In this document: one piece after another, positions 35,509 to 44,098 of the stretch
Numbering within the stretch: position 1 is the first letter of the stretch
Layout of the letters: every line of letters begins with the position of its first letter
NCBI GenBank assembly: GCA_024233305.1
Contig: JACKPV010000022.1
Coordinates: forward strand, 620,001 to 684,000
DNA length: 64,000 bases
Direction: 5' to 3'
Origin: Verrucomicrobiales bacterium
Lineage (GTDB): Bacteria; Verrucomicrobiota; Verrucomicrobiia; Limisphaerales; J093
The notes under the pieces: model-generated
Database searches by the model: none
Seen by the model: only the letters and a program-made list of their open reading frames with translations
Told to the model about the DNA's origin: nothing
Position numbers and translations under genes: made by a program

Positions 35509-37608
35509 ATGCTTGAATCCCTGCTGTATCCGCAGACGGTCGCCGTAATCGGCGCCTCCACCAACCCCGAGAAAGTGGGGTATGCGTTCATGCACAACCT
35601 CACCCGGAGCGGGTTCAAGGGGAAGATCGTCCCCATCAACCTGACCGCCCCCGACATCCTGGGAGTCCGATGCTACAAGAGCCTCGAGGAATACGGCGAT
35701 CAGATCGACCTCAGCATCATCGTGGTCGGAGGCAAGCACGTGAAGGCCGCTATCGAAAGCTCGATCAAGGCCGGCGCCCGCACCATTGTCGTGATCACCG
35801 CCGGATTCAAGGAGGTCGGCGAGAAGGGCGCCGCGGCGGAGCAGGAACTGGTGGCGCTTTGCCATGCCCACGGGGTGCGCATGATGGGGCCCAACTGCCT
35901 CGGGGTGCTCAACACCCACCACCACATGAACGCCACCTTCGCCCCCACCCTGCCCCCGCCGGGCCACATCTCCGTGATCTCCCAATCCGGCGCCCTCTGC
36001 GTGGCAATCCTCGACTGGGCAGCCAGCCAGCAACTCGGCCTCGGCAAGGTCATCAGCTTCGGCAACAAGGCCGACCTCAACGAGGTCGACTTCCTGCAAG
36101 CCCTGGCCGAAGACAAGGAAACCCGCGTCATCGCCGGCTACCTCGAGAGTATCAAGGAGGGCGACAAGTTTCTCCGCGTGGCCGAGGAGGCCGCCGGGAT
36201 CAAGCCCGTGGTGCTGCTCAAAGTGGGCATCACCCAGGCCGGCGCCAAGGCCGCCTCATCCCATACCGGCAGCCTCGCCGGACAGGACATGGCCTACGGA
36301 GCCGCCTTCCGCCGGTCGGGCGTCGTGCGGGCCGAGAACTTCGAAGCCCTCTTCGATTACGCCCTCGCCTTCGCCACCCAACCCTTGCCCAAGGGCAAAC
36401 GCATCGCGGTCATCACCAACGCCGGCGGTCCCGGCATCATGGCCGCCGACGCCGCCGAAACCGTCGGGCTGCAGATGGCGACCATTTCCGACGCCACCCG
36501 CGCCAAACTCCAGCCGCTCCTCCCCCCCACCGCGGCCCTCGGCAACCCCGTGGACGTCATCGGCGACGCCGAACCGGAACGCTACATCAACGCCTTCGAG
36601 GTCCTGCAGGAAGACGAGGGCATCGACGCCATCGTCGTGGTCGCCACCCCCCAGAACATGACCCGCCCCCTCGAACTGGCGGAACGGCTGGCCGCCACCC
36701 ACAAGGGGGTCAAACCCCTGCTGACCGCCTTCATGGGCGGGGAGGAAGTCACCGCCGGCAAGGCCCGCCTCATGGAACTCGGCATTCCCAACTACCCGGC
36801 GCCCGACCGCGCCATCGCCGCCCTCAAGGCCATGTGCGACTACGCCGCCTGGCGCGCGCGCCCAACCCGCATCGTCACACGCTTCCCGGTGAACCGCCGC
36901 CGCGTGGATCGCGTGCTGCAGTGGCACATCCGCAGCGCCATCCCGCAGATCGGGGAGGTCGAGGGCAAGGAGATCCTGAAGGCCTACGACTTCAAGATCC
37001 TCGAGGGCAACCTGGCCGCCACCGCCGGCGAAGCGGTCGAAACCGCCGAGCGAATCGGCTATCCGGTCGTGTTGAAAATCTCTTCGCCCGACATCATCCA
37101 CAAGTCCGACTTCGGCGGCGTGCGCGTCAACCTCGCCAACGCCGAGCAGGTCCGCGACGCCTTCGACCTGATGATGCTCCGCGTGCAGCGCCGCGCCCCG
37201 AACGCCTTCATCCGCGGAGCGTACGTCGAGAAAATGGGCCACCGGGGACGCGAGGTCATCCTGGGCATGACCCGCGATCCGCAGTTCGGCCCGATGCTCA
37301 TGTTCGGTCTGGGCGGCATCTTCGTCGAGGTCATGAAGGACGTCACTTTCCACCTCGCACCCATCACCCGCGAGGAGGCCGTGCAGATGCTGATGGGGAC
37401 GCGCTCCTACGCGCTGCTCAAGGGCGCCCGGGGGCAATCGCCCGTCGACCTCATGCAGGTCGCCACCGCCCTGCAACGCATCAGCCAGCTGGCGACCGAT
37501 TACGGCGAAATCATGGAACTGGACATCAACCCCTTCATCGTGGGCGAGGTGGGCACCGAGGCTTACGTCGCCGACGCCCGGATGACCCTTGCGCTCGAGA
37601 CGAAGTAA
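35509..37608 (+). CDS. Acyl-CoA (acetyl-CoA) synthetase, ADP-forming, fused alpha and beta subunits
   Basis: 699 residues. It interconverts acyl-CoA, ADP and phosphate with acid, ATP and CoA in the cytoplasm. N-terminal CoA-binding Rossmann domain (VAVIGASTNPEKVGYAFMHN), succinyl-CoA-ligase-like domains with MMGPNCLGVLNT and KAASSHTGSLAGQD (His252 in the position of the family's phosphohistidine), then ITNAGGPGIMAADA. The C-terminal ATP-grasp domain has YPVVLKISSPDIIHKSDFGG, MLMFGLGGIFVEVMKDV and ELDINPFIVG. This matches the protein acetyltransferase Pat-like/ACD superfamily but without the Pat GNAT domain, which appears instead on the next gene, 12 bp downstream. Confidence 0.93.
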   Translation: MLESLLYPQTVAVIGASTNPEKVGYAFMHNLTRSGFKGKIVPINLTAPDILGVRCYKSLEEYGDQIDLSIIVVGGKHVKAAIESSIKAGARTIVVITAGFKEVGEKGAAAEQELVALCHAHGVRMMGPNCLGVLNTHHHMNATFAPTLPPPGHISVISQSGALCVAILDWAASQQLGLGKVISFGNKADLNEVDFLQALAEDKETRVIAGYLESIKEGDKFLRVAEEAAGIKPVVLLKVGITQAGAKAASSHTGSLAGQDMAYGAAFRRSGVVRAENFEALFDYALAFATQPLPKGKRIAVITNAGGPGIMAADAAETVGLQMATISDATRAKLQPLLPPTAALGNPVDVIGDAEPERYINAFEVLQEDEGIDAIVVVATPQNMTRPLELAERLAATHKGVKPLLTAFMGGEEVTAGKARLMELGIPNYPAPDRAIAALKAMCDYAAWRARPTRIVTRFPVNRRRVDRVLQWHIRSAIPQIGEVEGKEILKAYDFKILEGNLAATAGEAVETAERIGYPVVLKISSPDIIHKSDFGGVRVNLANAEQVRDAFDLMMLRVQRRAPNAFIRGAYVEKMGHRGREVILGMTRDPQFGPMLMFGLGGIFVEVMKDVTFHLAPITREEAVQMLMGTRSYALLKGARGQSPVDLMQVATALQRISQLATDYGEIMELDINPFIVGEVGTEAYVADARMTLALETK

Positions 37609-37620
37609 CGCCGCATCCCC

Positions 37621-39489
37621 ATGAAACCCAGCTACGACCCGAACTGGCAGGAAAAATACCCGGCCTCCATTGTCACTGCCGAGGAGGCCGTGAAGCGGAT
37701 CCGTCCCGGACAGCGCATCTTCATCGGAACCGGTTGCGCCGAGCCACTCCAACTCGTCGGCGCCCTGACCAAACGGGCCACCGAACTGCCCGACACCGAA
37801 ATCGTCCACCTGCTGACCTTCGGCGACGCCCCCTACGCGCACAAGGAAATGGCGCAGTATTTCCGCACCAACAGCTTTTTCATCGCGGAGAACGTGCGGG
37901 ACATCATCCAGGAAGGACTCGGCGACTATACGCCCATCCACCTGTCGGACCTGCCCCGCCTGTTTGACTCGGGCGAGCTGCCGCTGGACGTGGCGCTCAT
38001 CCAGGTAACGCCCCCCGACGACAAGGGAATGTGCAGTCTGGGCGTCTCGGTGGACGTCGTAAAAAGCGCCGCCGAGAACGCGTCGCTCGTGGTCGCGCAG
38101 GTGAACCCCAACATGCCCCGCACCCACGGCGACAGCACCCTCCACGTCTACGACATGGACCTGCTGGTTCCCGTCGAGGATCCCCTCATCGAGGTGCCGG
38201 CCATGGAACTGACCGATGACACCCGGCAGATCGCCGAGAACATTGCCTCGCTCATTGAGGATGGCTCGACCATCGAGGTCGGCATCGGACGCATCCCCCA
38301 GGCGTTGCTGGGTTTCCTCAAGGACAAGCAGGACCTCGGCATCCACACCGAGATGATCTCGGACCGCATCGTCGACCTCGTCGAATCCGGCGCCGTCAAC
38401 GGCACGCACAAAACCACCGATCGCGGCAAAATCGTCACCAGCTTTTGTCTCGGCACCAAACGGCTCTACGACTACATCCACGACAATCCCACGTTCGCCT
38501 TCCACCGGACGGAGTACGTGAACGATCCCTACGTCATCCGGCAGCAGCACAAGATGGTCGCGGTGAACGTGGCCCTGGAAATCGATCTCACCGGCCAGGT
38601 GTGCGCCGATTCGCTCGGCTCGAAGTTCTTCTCGGGCGTGGGCGGTCAGGTGGATTTCAACCGCGGCGCGGCCAAGGCCCGTGGCGGCAAGGCGATCATT
38701 GCCATCCCCTCCACCGCCAAGGACGGCGAACTGTCGCGCATCGTAACACGCCTCAGCCCCGGCGCCGGCGTCGTGACCACCCGGGCGGGGGTGCATTATG
38801 TCGCAACCGAGTATGGCGTGGCCTACCTGCACGGCAAGAGCATCCAGGAGCGCGCGCTGGCCTTGATCTCGGTGGCCCATCCGAAGTTCCGCGCCCAACT
38901 CCTCCGCGAGGCCATCGAGGCCAAATACCTCTCGGCGTCGATGGCGGACATCGAGGGCAAAATCCAGGTCGGACCGAAGGAGATGCGGACCACCTACGTG
39001 ACCAACGACGGGACCCAGATCAACTTCCGCCCGATTCATCCCACCGACGAACCCCGGATGCGCGACCTCTTCTACAAGCTCAGCCAGCAGACGGTCTACT
39101 ACCGTTTCATGAGCTTTACGAAGATCATCCCGCGCAAGCAGATTCAGGACTTCGTCTATATCGACCATCGCAACGACGTCACCGTCGTGGGCACGCTCAC
39201 CGAGGCGTACGGAGACGATGTGGTGGCGGTGGGCAGCTACTATCTCGATCCCAAGACAAACCTGGCCGAGGTCGCGTTCGTGGTCTCGGACAAGTGGCAG
39301 AACCGGGGCGTCGGCACGTTCCTGCTCCAGTTCCTCATCCGGGCCGCCCGCCGCAACGGCATCCGAGGATTCACCGCCGAGGTGCTCACCGAGAACAAGC
39401 CCATGCAGGCCGTCTTCAACAAAAGCAATTGCCGGCTCAAGACCGACTTCTCCGGCAATGTGATCAGCTACCGCATGGAGTTCGAATAG
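37621..39489 (+). CDS. Acetyl-CoA hydrolase/CoA-transferase fused to a GNAT acetyltransferase domain
   Basis: 622 residues in two parts. Residues 1 to about 450 are a class I CoA-transferase/hydrolase of the acetate or 4-hydroxybutyrate type: RIFIGTGCAEPLQLVGAL, VTPPDDKGMCSLG, VEVGIGRIP-like IEVGIGRIPQALL, the catalytic Glu in LGIHTEMISD (E244) and ADSLGSKFFSGVGGQVDF. Residues about 460-622 are a GNAT domain: INFRPIHPTDEPRMRDLFY, EVAFVVSDKWQNRGVGTFLL with the acetyl-CoA-binding Q-N-R-G-V-G, and a C-terminal NKSNCRLK. The fusion pairs acyl-CoA turnover with a possible lysine acetylase. It is in one operon with the ADP-forming synthetase, suggesting shared control of the acetyl-CoA/acetate pool. 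Confidence 0.92.
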   Translation: MKPSYDPNWQEKYPASIVTAEEAVKRIRPGQRIFIGTGCAEPLQLVGALTKRATELPDTEIVHLLTFGDAPYAHKEMAQYFRTNSFFIAENVRDIIQEGLGDYTPIHLSDLPRLFDSGELPLDVALIQVTPPDDKGMCSLGVSVDVVKSAAENASLVVAQVNPNMPRTHGDSTLHVYDMDLLVPVEDPLIEVPAMELTDDTRQIAENIASLIEDGSTIEVGIGRIPQALLGFLKDKQDLGIHTEMISDRIVDLVESGAVNGTHKTTDRGKIVTSFCLGTKRLYDYIHDNPTFAFHRTEYVNDPYVIRQQHKMVAVNVALEIDLTGQVCADSLGSKFFSGVGGQVDFNRGAAKARGGKAIIAIPSTAKDGELSRIVTRLSPGAGVVTTRAGVHYVATEYGVAYLHGKSIQERALALISVAHPKFRAQLLREAIEAKYLSASMADIEGKIQVGPKEMRTTYVTNDGTQINFRPIHPTDEPRMRDLFYKLSQQTVYYRFMSFTKIIPRKQIQDFVYIDHRNDVTVVGTLTEAYGDDVVAVGSYYLDPKTNLAEVAFVVSDKWQNRGVGTFLLQFLIRAARRNGIRGFTAEVLTENKPMQAVFNKSNCRLKTDFSGNVISYRMEFE

Positions 39490-39687
39490 CGAATCGACCG
39501 CCACGGCACACTCCCGGCCAGTACGGCGGCCCCCACCGGGCGGGAGCCTGCCCATGCGACCCGCCCGCCTTCCGATCGCCGTGCGCGGGCAAACCACGAC
39601 CGTGCCGTGCAGTGGCTTGGCGCCAGACCGGGCCCAACCTGCTTGCTGGCGCCGGCGCAATCCGCCCAGAGTCGTCCCCGCCAAACC

Positions 39688-40710
39688 ATGATCGCACGCG
39701 GGAACCTCCCCACCATGGCGCTCCTCGCCGCAACCGTGCTCGCGCCCCTGACCGGTGCGACCGGGACCTCCGCCCTGTTTCAATCCACCGATCGAGGCCG
39801 GTCCTGGCATCGGGCTGACGCGGGGCTGCCGCCCGGTGCTCGCATCAACGCGCTGGGATCAATCCAGAACGTCCTGCTCGCGGGCTCGGACGCCGGCCTC
39901 TACGTCTCCCTGAACCAAGCCACAGACTGGTCTCCTGCGCGCATCGATTCGCTGGCCCAGGAACGTGTGCTGAGCCTGGCGACAACGCGAACCACGGTCT
40001 TCGCCGGCACGGACGGATCGGGCCTCCTCAGATCGGTCGACCAGGGCGCCACCTGGAACCGGGACGCGGCCTTCCGCGGCCGGACCGTTCGCTGCCTGCT
40101 GGCCCTCGACGACCGGACCTACGCCGGAACCGACACCGGCGAAGTGTTCGTGGCGGGCCATGGCGAACCGGAGTGGACAGCATGGAGCGAAGGTTTGCCG
40201 GTGCCGGCCCAGGTCTTCGCCCTGGTGCGCGTGTGCGACCGGGTATGCGCCGCCCTCTACGCCAGGGGCCTGTTCATTCGGCACGAGTCCGCACCGGGCT
40301 GGAATGTCGCCACGGGCGTGTCCCCGTTGGCGCTTGCCGGAATCGAGGGTGTGTTGGTGGCAGGTCACAACCCCGGCGGCCTCTATTGGTCGGAAGACCT
40401 CGGCGGCTCCTGGTTAAAGGCCCGCGAAAGCGCCCCCCCATCATGGCTTGCGGGAAGCTTGGTTTCCGAAGGTTCGGGTGAACTGCAATCGTCAGCACCG
40501 GTGTGGGCACTGGCGGCGGGGGAGGACCTCGTAGTCGCCGGTGTCGCGAACGGGATCTACATCTCGTACGACCAGGGCCGAACCTGGGAACGCGCCCGCA
40601 CCGGCCTGCCCGCGAACAGCCCCGGCGTGGCGTTCCTGATCACCGAGGGTCGTGTCTTCGCAGCCGTCGCGGTAACGGCAGGCGAAGCCGCTCCCGGCGT
40701 GGAAGACTGA
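39688..40710 (+). CDS. Exported beta-propeller protein with BNR/Ycf48-like repeats
   Basis: 340 residues, signal peptide (MALLAATVLAPLTGATG). The rest is a series of blades with the sialidase BNR/Asp-box pattern: STDRGRSWHRADAGLP, SVDQGATWNRDA, WSEDLGGSWLKARE and SYDQGRTWERARTGLP, each following a strand such as VFAGTDGSGLL. This predicts a propeller of about five or six blades. No catalytic residues of sialidases are apparent, so it is more likely a structural or binding protein. Its 3' 154 bp overlap the convergent DUF1294 gene on the other strand. Confidence 0.78.
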   Translation: MIARGNLPTMALLAATVLAPLTGATGTSALFQSTDRGRSWHRADAGLPPGARINALGSIQNVLLAGSDAGLYVSLNQATDWSPARIDSLAQERVLSLATTRTTVFAGTDGSGLLRSVDQGATWNRDAAFRGRTVRCLLALDDRTYAGTDTGEVFVAGHGEPEWTAWSEGLPVPAQVFALVRVCDRVCAALYARGLFIRHESAPGWNVATGVSPLALAGIEGVLVAGHNPGGLYWSEDLGGSWLKARESAPPSWLAGSLVSEGSGELQSSAPVWALAAGEDLVVAGVANGIYISYDQGRTWERARTGLPANSPGVAFLITEGRVFAAVAVTAGEAAPGVED

Positions 40711-41090
40711 GGTAGGAAGCGCCCGCGAAGGAGCCAGGCGGACAGGAGCAGAGCCTGCAGCATGATCACCAGCCAGAACCGGCGCCGGAAGGCAGTCTTG
40801 ATGGTCTTGTGACGGAACAGCGGCATAGCCACAAGGGCGCCAACCGTGCCGCCGACCAAAACGAGCATCAGCAGATCGAACTCCGCCACCCGCCGCCGAT
40901 TCGCCCGGGCAGCCCATTTGTCCCAACCAAAGACGAGCAGCGTGACCGCGGTGATCGACAGCAACCAGGCCAGCCAGGGAAGGGCGTGCAGGCCCCAAAT
41001 CAGCCATGCGGTCACCGCGCTGCTGGTTGCCAGCGCCACCCGCAGGGCCGGTGGACCGCCCCGCATCGAGCTTTCCGGACGCCGGCTCAC
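40557..41090 (-). CDS. DUF1294 family membrane protein
   Basis: 177 residues with about four hydrophobic segments. The DUF1294 signature is intact: LLVFGWDKWAARANRRRVAE, LLMLVLVGGTVGALVAMPLF and FRHKTIKTAFRRRFWLVI. Function unknown; some relatives carry an N-terminal cold-shock domain, absent here. The GTG start at 41090 overlaps the proS stop (GTGA), implying coupling; an ATG eight codons later is possible. The last 50 or so residues (after LRGRFLPQ) are non-conserved and lie opposite the end of the propeller gene, so the original stop was probably lost. Confidence 0.78.
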   Translation of the reverse strand: MSRRPESSMRGGPPALRVALATSSAVTAWLIWGLHALPWLAWLLSITAVTLLVFGWDKWAARANRRRVAEFDLLMLVLVGGTVGALVAMPLFRHKTIKTAFRRRFWLVIMLQALLLSAWLLRGRFLPQSSTPGAASPAVTATAAKTRPSVIRNATPGLFAGRPVRARSQVRPWSYEM

Positions 41091-42802
41091 AACCCGCAGA
41101 TCTCGCGAATCCGCGCAATCGCGTCATCGGCGGACAGCAACTCCGGCTTGGCGTCCGTGCGCCGCTTGAATTCGATCTGCCCGGCTTCGACCGTCCGTTT
41201 GCTCAGGGTCAGCCGGATCGGCAGTCCCAGCAGGTCCGCATCGCTGAACTTCTCTCCAGCCCGCAGCGGTCGGTCGTCGTAAAGCACCTCGATGCCTTCG
41301 CTTTGCAGCCGTTCGTAGAGCGCCTCGGCTTGGCCGCGCACCGTCTCATCCTCGAGGTTGAGCGGCGTCAGATGGACGTGATAAGGCGCGATCTGTGGCG
41401 ACCAGATGATGCCCTTCGCGTCGTGGCTCTGTTCGATCCAGGCCGCTGCCATGCGGGAAACACCGATCCCGTAACAGCCCATCACCACGGTCCGGGTCTT
41501 GCCATTCGTATCGAGGTAGGTGCACCCCATCGCACCAGAGTACTTCGTGCCGAGCTTGAAGATGTGGCCGATCTCGATGCCCCGGGCCGCCTGGAGCCGG
41601 CCGGCGCAATGCGGACAACCGTCGCCTGCCTTCGCCAGCTTGAAATCACCGAACTCGGGCAGTGGCAAATCGCGGACGAAGTTCACGTTGATGTTGTGGT
41701 AATTCGTCTTGTTCGCGCCACACTCGAAGTTCACCCGTCCGTTCACGTCTTGGTCCGCCATGACCCGCACCCCGGCGGGCAGGCCGATGGGGCCGGCGTA
41801 GCCGACTTCTGCGCCGGTAAGGCCCTTGATGCGTTCGGCGCTCGCGAGTTTCAGAGCCCGACAGCCGAGGAAGTTGGCCACCTTGATCTCGTTCACGTCG
41901 CAATCGCCGCGCACCATGACCGCCACCGTCTGCTCATCGGCCTCGTAAATCAGCGTCTTGGTCGTCTTCCAGACGGGGATCTGCAGGAACTTCGCCAGCC
42001 GTTCGACACCGATCAAGCCCTCGCCGAACACCTCCTCCATCGGAGCTTGCGCGGTGTCCGGCGCGAATTGTTCGAGCTTGGACGCGGCCTTTTCCTGGTT
42101 CGCCGCGTACTCGCATCGATCGCAGAAAAGAACCACCTCCTCACCGGTATCCGCCAGTACCATGAACTCGCTGCTGCCGCTGCCTCCGATGGCCCCGGAA
42201 TCGGCTTCGACCGCACGGTACTTGTAACCCACACGCTGACAAATCCGGTGATAGGCCTGCCGCATGGCCTCGTAGGAGGCCTCCAACCCGGCGTCGTCGG
42301 CATCAAAACTGTAGGCGTCCTTCATGATGAACTCCCGGGCCCGCATCAATCCGAATCGCGGCCGGATTTCGTCACGGAACTTGGTCTGGATCTGAAACAC
42401 GCACTTCGGGAGGTCCTTGTAGGAGTTGATCTCGCGGCGCAGGATCTCCGTGACCACTTCCTCGTGGGTCGGCCCGAGACACGACGTGCTACCCCGCCGG
42501 TCCTTGAAGGCGAACATGATGCCGTCGACGGCGGTGTACCGCTCCCAACGCCCCGATTCCTCCCACAGTTCCCGCGGCTGGAGGGCGGGCATGAGCAGTT
42601 CCTCCGAGCCGGCCCGGGTCATTTCCTCGCGGATGATCTGCGCGATCTTATTCAGTGTGCGGTGCAGCAGGGGCAGATAACTGTAGACCCCGGCGGAAAG
42701 CTGCTGAATGCAGCCAGCCCGTAACATCAGGGAATGCGCCGCGGTCTGGGCATCCTTGGGAACCTCCCGCAACGTGCGGCCAACGTGTCTGGATTGTCTC
42801 AT
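41087..42802 (-). CDS. proS: Prolyl-tRNA synthetase, bacterial type with editing domain
   Basis: 571 residues. Charges tRNA-Pro with proline. Class II motif 1 region (SAGVYSYLPLLHRTLNKIAQ), TSCLGPTHEEVVTE (proline/ATP site) and motif 2 with EIRPRFGLMRAREFIMKDAY. The inserted YbaK-like editing domain that clears Ala-tRNA-Pro runs from about 240 to 400 (KTTKTLIYEADEQTVAVMVR, KVANFLGCRALKLAS). Motif 3 is GCYGIGVSRMAAAW, and the anticodon-binding domain closes the protein. Length and order are standard. It is followed on the minus strand by the overlapping DUF1294 gene. Confidence 0.97.
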   Translation of the reverse strand: MRQSRHVGRTLREVPKDAQTAAHSLMLRAGCIQQLSAGVYSYLPLLHRTLNKIAQIIREEMTRAGSEELLMPALQPRELWEESGRWERYTAVDGIMFAFKDRRGSTSCLGPTHEEVVTEILRREINSYKDLPKCVFQIQTKFRDEIRPRFGLMRAREFIMKDAYSFDADDAGLEASYEAMRQAYHRICQRVGYKYRAVEADSGAIGGSGSSEFMVLADTGEEVVLFCDRCEYAANQEKAASKLEQFAPDTAQAPMEEVFGEGLIGVERLAKFLQIPVWKTTKTLIYEADEQTVAVMVRGDCDVNEIKVANFLGCRALKLASAERIKGLTGAEVGYAGPIGLPAGVRVMADQDVNGRVNFECGANKTNYHNINVNFVRDLPLPEFGDFKLAKAGDGCPHCAGRLQAARGIEIGHIFKLGTKYSGAMGCTYLDTNGKTRTVVMGCYGIGVSRMAAAWIEQSHDAKGIIWSPQIAPYHVHLTPLNLEDETVRGQAEALYERLQSEGIEVLYDDRPLRAGEKFSDADLLGLPIRLTLSKRTVEAGQIEFKRRTDAKPELLSADDAIARIREICGL

Positions 42803-43116
42803 GCGCTTCTTGTTCGCGTCTTCACTAAAACGGCAGGCCCTTGTTTTGGCCGGAACCGTCGCCGCGCGCGAGTGGAATCTTGCGTCAACCGGCGCCCGTG
42901 CGCATCTCAGGTTTTTGGTGGGAGGGGATGCGGTCCAGGGTGTGGGGTGTTTAGTTGAGGTGAGGGGAGGTGAGTTCGGCGTGGGGGAAGAGCTCGTGCC
43001 AGCGACCGTTGCGCCATCAGGGCCTCGTCACCGGCGGATAGTGTGACAGGTTCATAGTTGACGCATGCTCGCAGAGCTTCTACGGTCTGGCCGGCGCAGG
43101 CGAACCAGAGGTAATC
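42803..43116. other. Intergenic region with anomalous base composition
   Basis: 314 bp between divergent proS and the RAYT gene. From about 42915 to 43000 the plus strand becomes strongly G/T-rich (runs such as GGTGGGAGGGG), continuing the composition of the RAYT 3' half and unlike the C-rich plus strand elsewhere. No hairpin or promoter was recognised. Confidence 0.4.
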
Positions 43117-44087
43117 ATGCGAATGGCACGGATCAAGGTATCGGGGCGGGGGGCGGTGTATCACTGCATCTCCCGCGTGGTCGGCGGACAGCGGTTGCTC
43201 GGGGACCTCGAGAAGGAGAAGCTCCGCCTCATGCTCTGGCAGCAGGCCGCCTTCTGCGGACTCGAAATCATCACCTACTGCCTCCTGTCCAATCACTTCC
43301 ACATCCTGGTCCGGGTGCCGTCCGAGGTCGTCGCCAGCGATGCCGAACTGGTCGATCGGACCCTGAAGTTCTACGGGCCCAAGAGCCTCTACGTGCAGAA
43401 CCTGCAGCGGGTCCTGGGGCAGCAGGGGGAATTGCCCGAGGATCTGCGGGCCGGGGTGCGGCAACGGTTGGGGGATGTGTCGGTGTTCATGAAGGAACTC
43501 AAGCAACGGTTCAGCAAGTGGTACAACAAGCAACACGAACGGTTCGGCACGCTGTGGGCCGAACGGTTCAAGAGTGTGTTGGTGGAGGACGTGCCCGGGT
43601 GGTGGAGACGGTGGCGGCGTATGTGGACTTGAATCCGGTGCGGGCGGGATTGGTGAAGGATCCGAAGGAGTATCGGTGGTGCGGGTATGCGGAGGCGGAG
43701 GCGGGGCGGGGTGAGGCGCGCTCGGGGTTGGCAAGTATCTCGGGAGCAAAGGAATGGAGTGAGGTAGCCGGGCGGTATCGGGAGGTGCTGATGGTGAAGA
43801 GCGGAGTGGCGGGGAGATCGAGGAAGGAGGTGTTGAGTGCGGGGGAGATCCGGCGGGAGTTGCAGCGGGGGAAGGAGTTGGCGATGGGGCAGGCGCTGAG
43901 GTTGCGGGTGAGGTATTTCAGCGACGGGGTGTTGTTGGGATCGAGGAACTTCGTGAACGAGATGTTCGCGGAGCACCGGGAGCGATTTGGGCCGCGGCGA
44001 AAGACGGGGGCGAGGAAGCTGCGGGGCTTGGGTGTGTTGGGAGGGTTGACGAGCCTGCGGGACTTGCGGGTCAGGGCGGTCACGTAG
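43117..44087 (+). pseudogene. REP-associated tyrosine transposase (RAYT, Y1/HUH), frameshifted
   Basis: Single-strand HUH transposase of the TnpA-REP type. The first frame (from 43117) has YHCISRVVGGQRLLGDLEKE, the HUH pair in CLLSNHFHILVRVPSE, the likely catalytic Tyr in FSKWYNKQHERFG and AERFKSVLVED, then runs off at 43632. The other frame resumes exactly with VVETVAAYVDLNPVRAGLV at 43602 and continues to 44087 with a family-like C-terminal half (RVRYFSDGVLLGSRNFVNEM). Restoring one G near 43590 joins them as VLVEDGARVVETVAAY. So this is one gene of about 323 codons with a 1-base deletion, either real inactivation or a sequencing error. Its 3' half is G-rich, unlike its neighbours. Confidence 0.85.
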
Positions 44088-44098
44088 AGGGAAGCGTA

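Noticed and set aside
36256..39810. A minus-strand open frame of 1184 codons opposite the acyl-CoA operon.
   Set aside because: It lies antisense to two genes with strong family motifs, has low-complexity His/Gly/Asp-rich translation without domain features, and arises from GC-rich codon usage.
43580..43605. Programmed -1 frameshifting to express the RAYT protein.
   Set aside because: No recognisable slippery heptamer or downstream pseudoknot was seen; a one-base deletion explains the sequence more simply, although it cannot be excluded without reads.
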